Assembly (NCBI GenBank): GCA_044433365.1
Contig: JAWXTR010000039.1
Span: forward strand, 1-24,867
Source of the DNA: CAMQVM01 sp044433365
GTDB lineage: Bacteria; Bacteroidota; Bacteroidia; Bacteroidales; Rikenellaceae
Reading direction: 5' to 3'
Length of the DNA: 24,867 nucleotides
Within the stretch, counting starts at the first letter, position 1. Every line of letters begins with the position of its first letter. A program made the position numbers and the translations under genes. This document shows, piece by piece, positions 16,039-23,364 of this stretch. Under the pieces are notes generated by a model, which was not told the DNA's origin, did no database searches, and was given only the letters and a program-made list of their open reading frames with translations.

Positions 16039-16205
16039 TAAGTAGGGTAAAATAATTATTGGTGTATTTTTAATAGTGCTATTGGAGATGAGATTTTTTG
16101 CTAATGAATCGAAAATATAGTGGTTCTATATTGAGATTTAATAGTGAAAAATATCGCTCCAAGAGTGCTATTAAGAATATGGCAATAATTGTTTTACACT
16201 ACTTA
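16039..16205 (-). repeat. Family A palindromic MITE-like element, copy 5 (inverted)
   Basis: Complete 167-bp copy in the inverted orientation, TAAGTAGGG to CACTACTTA, without the insertion found in copy 4. It lies immediately downstream of the uvrA-surE-GNAT set and its long hairpin could help end that transcript. Confidence 0.93.
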
Positions 16206-16267
16206 GTGTAAATTAAGCTACAAAAATAGTTTTCATAAAAGTTTAACGGACAATAATAAAAAAATAT

Positions 16268-16444
16268 ATAGGATTAGGCGCATAGAGCGCACTATATTTT
16301 AAGGCTTATAGCTTGGTAATGTGACACATGAATATTTAAACTTATAGACAAACCGCATTAAGCCCAGTGCTTTGCATCGTAAATAATGGCAAAATCAAGA
16401 ATAGAGGGTGTTGTAACGAGTGCGCTCTATGCGCCTAATCCTAT
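16268..16444. mobile_element. 177-bp element with perfect 25-bp terminal inverted repeats
   Basis: ATAGGATTAGGCGCATAGAG at 16268 begins a 25-bp sequence (16268-16292) that is exactly reversed and complemented at 16420-16444. The 127-bp interior has no ORF. The inverted repeats are more GC-rich (GGCGCATAGAGCGC) than the surrounding DNA. No clear target duplication is seen. It is most simply a non-autonomous insertion or internally deleted IS, though a structured RNA is possible. Confidence 0.75.
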
Positions 16445-16562
16445 TCAGAAATTATATTTATTTTAATTTTAGGTGTATGCCTGTTTATAGCAGGAATAAT
16501 ATACAATTATTTTAAATAGTAATATATTCTAAGGCAAATTCACAAAAATGGGTGTTGTGAGC

Positions 16563-16586
16563 TCAGTGGTCTCGAAGAGCCACTGA
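16563..16586. other. Short hairpin in the GNAT-sulfatase gap
   Basis: TCAGTGG pairs with CCACTGA, with an inner CTC/GAG around a GAA loop and one bulged T. It is followed by a T-rich stretch (GTGTTTTTGTTCGCTTTTTC), so it could be a terminator for rightward transcripts. The surrounding 16445-16629 shows no ORF. Confidence 0.4.
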
Positions 16587-16629
16587 AGGAGGGCGTGTTT
16601 TTGTTCGCTTTTTCTTAGAAAGTGTTAAA

Positions 16630-16795
16630 TAAGTAGTGAAAAACAATTATTGCCATATTTTAATAGCACTCTTGGAGCGATATTTTTCACTATTAAATCT
16701 CAATGTAGAACCACTATATTTTCAATTCTATAGCAAAAAATCTCATCTTCAATAGCACTATCAAAAACACACCAATAATTATTTTACACTACTTA
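16630..16795 (+). repeat. Family A palindromic MITE-like element, copy 6
   Basis: 166-bp copy, TAAGTAGTG to CACTACTTA, with several private substitutions (GTGAAAAACA, CAATGTAGAACC, TTCTATAGC), so it is somewhat more diverged than copies 3 and 5. The flanking AAAGTGTTA is also found just before copy 4. Confidence 0.92.
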
Positions 16796-16805
16796 TAGTT
16801 TTTTG

Positions 16806-16847
16806 ATTACCTCCATTTTTGCACTTTTGTGCAAAAATGGAGGTAAT
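16806..16847. terminator. Perfect 19-bp hairpin downstream of sulfatase 1
   Basis: ATTACCTCCATTTTTGCAC at 16806-16824 is exactly complementary to 16829-16847, with a TTTT loop. It lies 132 bp beyond the stop codon of the minus-strand sulfatase and may end that transcript. There is no uninterrupted U tract on the minus strand, so it is not a textbook terminator. Confidence 0.5.
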
Positions 16848-16979
16848 TTAGAGGTTTTTCAGACGCATAACTATTTGTAAATTAAATTGATATTGGTTTT
16901 GCGAATGACCCTTTCGAATGACCCTTGATTGTTTTAATACTTTTGAGTGATTTTTCGTTATAATTTAAAATGATGTAAA

Positions 16980-18542
16980 CTATTTTACAACAAATTCCCC
17001 TTTTGCAAATGAAGGCTTATTATACCCAATTTCACACTCTTTGGTCAATATATTTTTTAATTCTTCAGCAATTTCTGGGTATTTATCTATAAGGTTATTA
17101 TTTTCCATAGGGTCTTTTTCGGTATTAAAAAGCTGAAAACAATTTTCACCGTTAATATAACGTAGCTTCCATCCCTCATTATTTATAATCATTGGTCCCC
17201 TTTTTTGTGAATCAACAATTATTGTACGATTCTTTGGTAGCTCTTTACCAAACAAAACATTAAAAAACGAGATTCCACTCTTTTCGGTTTTAAGTTCAAT
17301 ACCTAACATCTCTGCAACAGTTGGTACAAAATCGTAGTTAGCTACAAATTGGTCAGTAGTACCTTTTTCAATATGATTTTTCCAGTAAAAAGCCAAAGGA
17401 ACATTTGTTCCACCATCTAAACTACTACGTTTAAGTCCCGACATAGAACCATTTCCATTTAGAATATCACCTCCATCAATGCTATTATATGTAACTTTAT
17501 AATCGTCTTGTACTTTGCCATTAAGGAGCGGAAATTTATCGTTTACGCTTCTGCCCTCTTCGTAATAAGACATTGCATGACCATTATCGGCAGAAAAAAC
17601 AACAATAGTGTTTTCTGCTATTCCCTCTTTTTCAAGTTGATCTAAAATTAGACCTACATGTTTATCTAAAAGGGTAATCATAGATACATACTCCTTTTCA
17701 AATTGGGTGAGATTTTCATTTTTAGCCACCTCAGGGTCTACTTCAGGGACAGTAATCGAACCGTGCGGTATTAGCGTAGGGTAATATAAGAAGAAAGAGT
17801 TATCTCTATTTTCACTTATATAGTTTAGGGCTTTGTCAATAAATAAATTTTCAGCATATATAGCTTTTCCTCTTTTATCAGCACGAATAGCACTATTTAC
17901 AGCATCACTTCCTCTTGGAGAGACTTCGTCGCCACAAAATGGGTAGGTATTTCCTTCAATCATAGTAATTTTACCATCTTCGAACAGAAATGGTGGATAG
18001 TGACCATGACAACGATTATGATCTAAATAACCATAATAGTTGTCCCAGCCTCTCTCTGACATTTGACGGCGTGTAGACAAAAATCCCCACTCTAATTTAC
18101 CTATAGCACAAGTTTTATAACCTGCTTGTTTAAATACTTGAGCTAAGTGGAGGTCGTTTGGCTCTATTTTCGGGTTTAGCATGTAGACAGAATCCTCTCG
18201 TTGAGCTATTAATAATGTATCTAACACGCAATAAGGCATACCTCTAGTTATAGTATATTTGTCGTTTCTACAGTCGTTATAGCCTGTAAGAAGAGAAAAA
18301 CGTGCTGGTGCAGAATAAGCAGAACTATACGCATTATTAAATTTTAACCCTTGATTTACAATCTTGTCAATATTTGGGGTAGAAAATTGTTTTTGACCAT
18401 AACTTGAGAGTAATCCTTTCCCCAAATCATCAGCATAAATAAATATTACGTTAGGGGTTTTATCTATATCCTGATTATATTTTTCAGAACAAGAATATAT
18501 AAAAAGCATCGGTAGTGCAGCAGAAAAAAATTTGGTGGTCAT
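16980..18542 (-). CDS. S1-type sulfatase, serine type, lipoprotein
   Basis: Hydrolyses a sulfate ester on a glycan; probably membrane-anchored in the periplasm or at the surface. The 520 residues start with a lipoprotein-like signal ending IYSC (Cys18). The catalytic core has metal ligands D38/D39 in YADDLG, and the sulfatase signature S-A-P-A-R (77-81) followed by FSLLTGYND, so the formylglycine precursor is serine. GKLEWGF, the FFLYYPTLIPHG block and SADNGHAMSYYEEG (C-terminal metal site) complete the fold, and LKRSSLDGGTNVPLAFYW is the usual late motif. The GYLDHNRCHGHYPPFLF stretch resembles arylsulfatase-A-like Bacteroidetes enzymes. Serine-type enzymes need an anaerobic radical-SAM maturase (anSME), which is not in this window. 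Divergent from a second sulfatase. Substrate is unknown. Confidence 0.9.
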   Translation of the reverse strand: MTTKFFSAALPMLFIYSCSEKYNQDIDKTPNVIFIYADDLGKGLLSSYGQKQFSTPNIDKIVNQGLKFNNAYSSAYSAPARFSLLTGYNDCRNDKYTITRGMPYCVLDTLLIAQREDSVYMLNPKIEPNDLHLAQVFKQAGYKTCAIGKLEWGFLSTRRQMSERGWDNYYGYLDHNRCHGHYPPFLFEDGKITMIEGNTYPFCGDEVSPRGSDAVNSAIRADKRGKAIYAENLFIDKALNYISENRDNSFFLYYPTLIPHGSITVPEVDPEVAKNENLTQFEKEYVSMITLLDKHVGLILDQLEKEGIAENTIVVFSADNGHAMSYYEEGRSVNDKFPLLNGKVQDDYKVTYNSIDGGDILNGNGSMSGLKRSSLDGGTNVPLAFYWKNHIEKGTTDQFVANYDFVPTVAEMLGIELKTEKSGISFFNVLFGKELPKNRTIIVDSQKRGPMIINNEGWKLRYINGENCFQLFNTEKDPMENNNLIDKYPEIAEELKNILTKECEIGYNKPSFAKGEFVVK

Positions 18543-18568
18543 AATTTAGATTTTTATGGGTTAAATTG

Positions 18569-18594
18569 CAAAGTTAAAAAAAAAATTAACTTTG
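18569..18594. promoter_or_regulatory. Back-to-back -7 boxes in a short inverted repeat between the sulfatases
   Basis: CAAAGTTAA (18569-18577) and TTAACTTTG (18586-18594) are perfect inverted copies around an A run. Each contains TAACTTTG, a TAnnTTTG match, one per strand. The minus-strand box lies 26 bp before the ATG of sulfatase 1 and is the likely promoter. The plus-strand box is 237 bp from sulfatase 2. Another plus-strand match, TATTTTTG, is at 18660-18667. Confidence 0.45.
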
Positions 18595-18831
18595 AAAAAA
18601 TATAAAAGAATTATAATTTGGCATAATTTTTTTTCGTTTAAATCTGAGATATATTCAAATATTTTTGTTATCTTTAAATGGTTTATTGGTATTTTAGTAT
18701 TTTAGTATTGTGATTAGACACTCCCAAGATACCTAAAATCAGTAATATAACCAAACTTTCAAGAAGGATTTTTGATTGTTTTTTATGTTTTTTTTAACCT
18801 TTATTCGCATTATTAACCACAAATTACATTT

Positions 18832-20496
18832 ATGAAAATAGATTTATTAACTACGTTTTCAATACTTACTATTTCAACTTATTCGTTTAGCTCTTATGCT
18901 GCTCAAAAGCCTAATGTTCTAATAATTATTGCCGATGATATGGGTTTCTCTGATTTAGGGTGCTATGGCAGTGAAATAAAAACTCCTCATATTGATTATT
19001 TAGCGAGTGAAGGGGTGTTGTTTTCTGGAATGCGAAATGTAGGAAGAAGTTGTCCTAGCAGGGCAGCTCTGTTAACTGGTCGTTATCAACACTCTGTAGG
19101 ATTAGGTTGGATGACAGAAACTGACGAACACCGCAGTGGTTATCGGGGTGAAGTAAGTAGGGATATTCCAACAATGCCAGAAGTGTTTAAAATGAATGGA
19201 TATTCTACATATATGGCTGGCAAATGGCATATAACTGCTGGAAAAGCGATTGGAAAGCGTCCTTTAAATGGTTCTTTCCCAAATCAACGTGGATTTGACA
19301 AATATTGGGGAGCTGTGAATGGTGGAGGTGGATATTATAATCCTAAAAATTTAATGTCAGATACTACTGATATTTCGTTTGATTCTCTACCAGATGATTT
19401 TTACTATACAAATTGTTTAAACCAAAAAATGGTTGAGTATATTAAAAAACATGATACAGAAGAGCCCGCTTTTATGTATCTAGCCCACTATGCCCCTCAT
19501 CGCCCGTTAGAGGCACCAAAGGAGAGAGTTGATGCTATTAAGGCTAGATATGAAGTAGGATATGATATTTTAAAAAGAAATCGTTATGAAAATATGCAAA
19601 AATTAGGTTTGATTTCTGAAGATATCGATATGCCAATCCATGATATATGTTTTGATAATCGAGCACAAATTGTATGTCAAAGTGAAAAAGCAAGACAAGA
19701 GTGGATAGAACTTGCTCTACCTTATAATAATAAACGACCTAGTTGGGATGAATTATCTACTCAAATACAACAATCTTGGGTTGAGGAAATGGCAACTTTT
19801 GCAGCCATGATCGAAATTATGGACGAAGGAATAGGAGATGTTATTTCTGCTTTAAAAGAGAATGGCATGTATGATAACACATTAATAATATTTATTAGTG
19901 ATAACGGAGCAACGCTTGAAGGTGGATTTGTCAGTCAGCTTGCAGCAGATTTAAGTAATACACCATTTAGAGACTACAAACAATGGGCATACAATGGAAG
20001 TACAATGTCTCCTTTTATAATGCGTTTCCCATCTTCAATGTGTGACAAACAAAAAAATGAAGTTATTACTGGTACTTTTCATCAAATGGATGTATTTCCT
20101 ACTTGTGTTGAGTTTGCATCGCTTGATTACCCTCAAGAATTTAATAATAAGCCTATTGATAGCCTACATGGAGTATCATTAATGCCACTATTTGAAGAAA
20201 AATCAATAGAGAAAAGAGATTTGTTTTTTGAACATCAAACAGCCTCAGCAGTAATTTCGGAAAATTGGAAATTAGTAAGAATATCATCTAAAGATAGATG
20301 GGAGTTATACAATTTATGCGAAGATATTTTTGAGGAGAATAACTTAGCAGATAAATATCCACAAAAGGTTATAGAATTAGAAAAAAAATGGAATAATTGG
20401 GCTAAACTTAACGACGTTTTACCATTAGAAACACTTAATTGGACTCAGAGAGTAGAAAAAAACAAGAAACTATATCCAGAAGATTGGTTACGATAG
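18832..20496 (+). CDS. S1-type sulfatase, serine type (S-C-P-S-R), secreted
   Basis: Arylsulfatase-fold enzyme of 554 residues with a cleavable signal (about 1-24, ending SSYAAQ). Metal ligands lie in IADDMGFSDLG (33-43). The signature reads R-S-C-P-S-R: counting back two from Pro75, the formylglycine position is Ser73, with Cys74 as the x residue. Its relatives often have C-C-P at this place, so it is a serine-type enzyme that could be mis-scored as cysteine type. GKWHITAG, the YLAHYAPHRPLEAPKER block, ISDNGATLEGG and the WKLVRIS tail are typical. The segment ARYEVGYDILKRNRYENMQKLG is characteristic of the S1_4 group (recalled, not searched). Divergent from the other sulfatase with a 289-bp shared upstream region, so the two may be coregulated. 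Substrate is unknown. Confidence 0.92.
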   Translation: MKIDLLTTFSILTISTYSFSSYAAQKPNVLIIIADDMGFSDLGCYGSEIKTPHIDYLASEGVLFSGMRNVGRSCPSRAALLTGRYQHSVGLGWMTETDEHRSGYRGEVSRDIPTMPEVFKMNGYSTYMAGKWHITAGKAIGKRPLNGSFPNQRGFDKYWGAVNGGGGYYNPKNLMSDTTDISFDSLPDDFYYTNCLNQKMVEYIKKHDTEEPAFMYLAHYAPHRPLEAPKERVDAIKARYEVGYDILKRNRYENMQKLGLISEDIDMPIHDICFDNRAQIVCQSEKARQEWIELALPYNNKRPSWDELSTQIQQSWVEEMATFAAMIEIMDEGIGDVISALKENGMYDNTLIIFISDNGATLEGGFVSQLAADLSNTPFRDYKQWAYNGSTMSPFIMRFPSSMCDKQKNEVITGTFHQMDVFPTCVEFASLDYPQEFNNKPIDSLHGVSLMPLFEEKSIEKRDLFFEHQTASAVISENWKLVRISSKDRWELYNLCEDIFEENNLADKYPQKVIELEKKWNNWAKLNDVLPLETLNWTQRVEKNKKLYPEDWLR

Positions 20497-20501
20497 ACAA
20501 A

Positions 20502-20541
20502 ATAGGCATATTCGCAAAAGGGGTTTTGCGAATACGCCTAT
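20502..20541. terminator. Strong hairpin just after sulfatase 2
   Basis: ATAGGCATATTCGCAAAA pairs with TTTTGCGAATACGCCTAT (17 of 18 positions) around a GGGG loop, starting 6 bp after the stop codon. Probably a terminator or mRNA 3'-end stabiliser. Part of the same sequence (GGCGTATTC with AAAACCCCTTTTGCGAAT) recurs at 24632-24660. Confidence 0.7.
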
Positions 20542-20564
20542 GAATTATAATTTGTGGATCGGCA

Positions 20565-20932
20565 GTAGAGACGTAGCCTTGCTACGTCTGTAACACAAAT
20601 CGTTATGTTTTAAAAAAAGGTTTAAAACAAATCGGGGTGTTGTTTTCAGACGTAGCAGGGCTACGTCTCTACCTACGCAGTTATGTTAAAAAAAAGAGTT
20701 TAAAACAATTCGGTGTGTTGGCGACTCAGTAGTAGAGACGTAGCCTTGCTACGTCTGTAACACAAATCGTTATGTTTTTAAAAAAAAAAGGTTTAAAACA
20801 AATCGATGTGTTGGCGACTCAGTAGTAGAGACGTAGCCTTGCTACGTCTGTAACACAAATCGTTATGTTTTAAAAAAAGGTTTAAAACAAATCGGGGTGT
20901 TGTTTTCAGGCGTAGCAGGGCTACGTCTCTAC
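20565..20932. repeat. Second GACGTAGC hairpin cluster, five hairpins at 83-93 bp spacing
   Basis: Hairpins at 20565-20594, 20649-20672, 20732-20761, 20825-20854 and 20909-20932 share the palindrome and flanks (GTAGAGACGTAGC, 3-nt loop, GCTACGTCTGTAAC) of the 4089-5004 array. The spacers differ from that array: a repeated GTTATGTTTTAAAAAAAGG, TTTAAAAC, GGTGTTG unit that itself contains a GTTTTAAA/TTTAAAAC stem. It sits in the convergent gap between sulfatase 2 and the BF3164-type gene. Confidence 0.92.
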
Positions 20933-20983
20933 TGCTGCTTTGGGAAACAGTTTTTAAGAACGAGCTTTGATTACCTTGGTTCG

Positions 20984-21012
20984 GTTACAGACGTTGGACC
21001 CAACGTCTCTAC
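20984..21012. repeat. Variant hairpin of the same class (GACGTTGG)
   Basis: GTTACAGACGTTGG, AC, CCAACGTCTCTAC: the flanks equal those of the GACGTAGC hairpins but the stem is GACGTTGG/CCAACGTC, changed on both sides so that pairing is kept. Confidence 0.8.
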
Positions 21013-21030
21013 GGGGTGTTATTGAACTCG

Positions 21031-21057
21031 TTAATTATGAATTATGCATTATAAATT
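21031..21057. repeat. AT-rich short repeat before the BF3164-type gene 3' end
   Basis: TTAATTATGAATTATGCATT-type sequence ending 3 bp before the stop codon of the minus-strand lipoprotein gene. Confidence 0.6.
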
Positions 21058-21060
21058 TGC

Positions 21061-22089
21061 CTATATATCATATTTTAAGAATGAATATGTAGCACTAGGG
21101 TTAACATTTATTGTATATATATTTTCTTCATTAGGAGTTACTCCGAAATTGAAAATAGAACGATCTAAAATATATCGTTTTAAGAGTTCGCCCGATTTTG
21201 AAAATTGGTGAATTTCACTCTTGTTGCTCACCATCTCGCCCATTCTACAACCGTGGTATAGTGCCCAATTATAGTTTTTAGTTGTCACGCACTGAGTATA
21301 AAATAATACTGCATCTAAAAATAGTACGTCATTTGCACCTCTTATGGTATATTCATTTTCTTTCTCTTTCCCAACTTTTATCTCTACTTTCTTTAATATT
21401 TTTTTATCTTTCATATCGATAGTAGTGGTATATGGATAGTAGGTATAAGCCATAAAGAGAGTATTATTTTTGTTTGAATAGCTCATTTCTGAGGTGAAGA
21501 TGGTGTTGACTAAATCAAATTTTGTAAGTCCAGAATCTTTGTTTTCAAAAGGGAAAATTGTGTAGCATTCCAAATTTCCTGCATTATCATCAGCAATATT
21601 TATTTGATTTTCTGATTTTTCTGATGTTATATATTTATCACCTTCAATATGTGAAATATATTTAATGTTAAAAAAAAGCTCTTTATTCTTAAAATCTAAA
21701 TCTTTGCTATTTACCTCTCCCTTAGAGTTGCCTGAAATAGTAACATTATGTGAATTAAATGAGGTAATAATAAGCTCTTTAGAGTTTAACTGTTCTACTT
21801 TAGGAGTCATAAAACGCTTACTGTCAGTTCCTCTATCACCGAAAGAGGAGATGCTTTCGAGGCTATAAGGAGCAAATTTTATAAAGCCGCTCGGTGTCTC
21901 TTCATAGATAAAAATGCCATCTTCGGTACAGAAAAGCTCTAAGGGAAGAGTAATATTTGCTTTAAACTCTATGGCTTTACCTTTTAACGTTTTGCTCGCC
22001 ACGCTACTGAGCTTTTCACTTTGCTCATAGCTATTACATCCCGTAAGTGTAAGAATTGCTATTGCTAGCAGTAATGTAACTTTTTTCAT
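21061..22089 (-). CDS. BF3164-type lipoprotein, predicted TolB-like beta-propeller
   Basis: 342-residue predicted lipoprotein: hydrophobic signal MKKVTLLLAIAILTLTGC with a clear lipobox LTGC (Cys18). The rest resembles the Bacteroidetes BF3164 family, thought to fold as a six-bladed propeller. Recurring beta-rich blocks support this (GIFIYEETPSGFIKFAPYSL, QLNSKELIITSFNSHNV, NTLFMAYTYYPYTT, HQFSKSGELLKRYIL). The N-terminal 'G-D-R-G-T-D-S-K-R-F' segment after the first blade matches my memory of this family. No catalytic residues can be proposed; a binding or scaffold role at the cell envelope is most likely. It stands alone: a terminator and a family B element separate it from kduI. Confidence 0.72.
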   Translation of the reverse strand: MKKVTLLLAIAILTLTGCNSYEQSEKLSSVASKTLKGKAIEFKANITLPLELFCTEDGIFIYEETPSGFIKFAPYSLESISSFGDRGTDSKRFMTPKVEQLNSKELIITSFNSHNVTISGNSKGEVNSKDLDFKNKELFFNIKYISHIEGDKYITSEKSENQINIADDNAGNLECYTIFPFENKDSGLTKFDLVNTIFTSEMSYSNKNNTLFMAYTYYPYTTTIDMKDKKILKKVEIKVGKEKENEYTIRGANDVLFLDAVLFYTQCVTTKNYNWALYHGCRMGEMVSNKSEIHQFSKSGELLKRYILDRSIFNFGVTPNEENIYTINVNPSATYSFLKYDI

Positions 22090-22125
22090 TATCTCAAAAT
22101 TGTTAAATAGGGGGAATTTCTGAAG

Positions 22126-22287
22126 GGAACTTCTAAAATCTGAATTTCGGAGCTTTTCTGTTTTAAGGTTTCATCTTTGAATTTTGCAAATAAAGGCGGT
22201 AAGAGCCACTACAGCCTATATTTGCAAAACCCAAATCTAAAGCCTTAAAACAAAAAATCTCTCAAAATCCAGAATTTAGAACTCCCC
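22126..22287. mobile_element. Family B MITE-like element, copy 2
   Basis: 162 bp from GGAACTTCTAAAATCTGAA to CCAGAATTTAGAACTCCCC, the same length and palindromic plan as copy 1. No matching 5-bp flanks are visible (TGAAG left, TAAAA right). A decayed second right end (CAATTTAGAACTACCCT) follows at 22309-22325. It lies in the leader region of the BF3164-type gene. Confidence 0.9.
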
Positions 22288-22421
22288 TAAAATCTATCAA
22301 AATCCTCAATTTAGAACTACCCTATAATTTATTAGTCTCCAAAAATACAATAAAAAATTTAGAATCACAGAAAAAATAGTGAAAAGTTATATTTTAGGGT
22401 TATTTTTCGCATTTTTCATGA

Positions 22422-22450
22422 AAAATCCGCTACTTAGAGCAGCGGATTTT
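22422..22450 (-). terminator. Rho-independent terminator of kduI
   Basis: AAAATCCGCT and AGCGGATTTT form a 10-bp stem with a 9-nt loop. Read on the minus strand the stem runs into a short T stretch (GGATTTTTC). It starts 23 bp beyond the kduI stop codon. Confidence 0.75.
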
Positions 22451-22473
22451 AATTATGCTATTAATACCAAAAC

Positions 22474-23319
22474 CTATCTAAGCTCTGTATTAGTGTAGAA
22501 ATCTTGGTCGCTATAATCCAAATTTTCGCCAGCCATTGCCCAGATAAAAGTGTAGTTGTGTGTAGCACAAGCAGAGTGAATAGACCATTGTGGTGAAATT
22601 ACTGCTTCGTTGTTTTTCATCCAAATATGGCGTGTTTGGGTTGGCTCGCCCATAAAGTGACAAACTGCATGCTCCGAAGGAACCTCAAAATAGAAATAAG
22701 CCTCCATTCTACGGTTGTGTGTATGAGCTGGCATAGTATTCCATACGCTTCCCTCTTTTAGTTCGGTCATACCTATTTGGAGTTGACAACTTTTGACAAC
22801 ATCACTTACAATCATCTTATTTATAGTGCGATGGTTTGAACCCTCCAGTGAACCAAGTTCAACCGAAATAGCATCTGCTTTTGTAATTTTTTTGTTGGGA
22901 CATTTTTTGTGTGCAGGAGCTGAGGTAAAATAGAAAAGTGCAGGATTTTCACTGTTGTTTGACAAGAAAAGTACATCAGCATCCTCTTTCCCTAAATAAA
23001 GTGCCTCTTTATAAGATAGCGGATATTCATTGTCGCCAATTTTTACAGTGCCATCACCGCCGACATTTACAACTCCTAACTCTCTACGATGCAGAAAATA
23101 TGGAGCTTTTACAGGGTCGATAGCCTCAAGTGTAAGAGTCTCTTTTACAGGCATTGCACCGCCAATGATTAATCGGTCGTAGCTTGTAACTACAATATTT
23201 ATCTCATCTTCGATAAATAGATTTTCAACTAAATGCTCCTCTCTAAGTCTTTGAGTGTCGTAGTTTTTTGCGTCGTTTGGATGCGAAGCGTATCTTTCGC
23301 AATAGTTTATTTTTCCCAT
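22474..23319 (-). CDS. kduI: 4-deoxy-L-threo-5-hexosulose-uronate ketol-isomerase
   Basis: Isomerises 5-keto-4-deoxyuronate to 2,5-diketo-3-deoxygluconate, a cytoplasmic step after unsaturated uronate is released from pectin, glycosaminoglycans or similar polymers. The 281-residue cupin has zinc ligands His199 and His201 (MPAHTHNRRMEAYFYF), Glu206 and His248 (WSIHSACATHNY). These have the spacing of the E. coli KduI ligands 196/198/203/245, shifted by three. Length matches the family (about 278-281). It is divergent from the DUF4861 gene through a perfect 35-bp inverted repeat carrying a -7 box in each arm, which suggests joint control. The usual next enzyme, KduD, is not in the window. Confidence 0.96.
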   Translation of the reverse strand: MGKINYCERYASHPNDAKNYDTQRLREEHLVENLFIEDEINIVVTSYDRLIIGGAMPVKETLTLEAIDPVKAPYFLHRRELGVVNVGGDGTVKIGDNEYPLSYKEALYLGKEDADVLFLSNNSENPALFYFTSAPAHKKCPNKKITKADAISVELGSLEGSNHRTINKMIVSDVVKSCQLQIGMTELKEGSVWNTMPAHTHNRRMEAYFYFEVPSEHAVCHFMGEPTQTRHIWMKNNEAVISPQWSIHSACATHNYTFIWAMAGENLDYSDQDFYTNTELR

Positions 23320-23364
23320 AATATTCTTTAATTATATTGTAATAAAAAGCAATCGTTTGTTTTT

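Noticed and set aside
16890..16925. Tandem duplication of GCGAATGACCCTT
   Set aside because: Only two imperfect 13-14-bp copies; too small to interpret.
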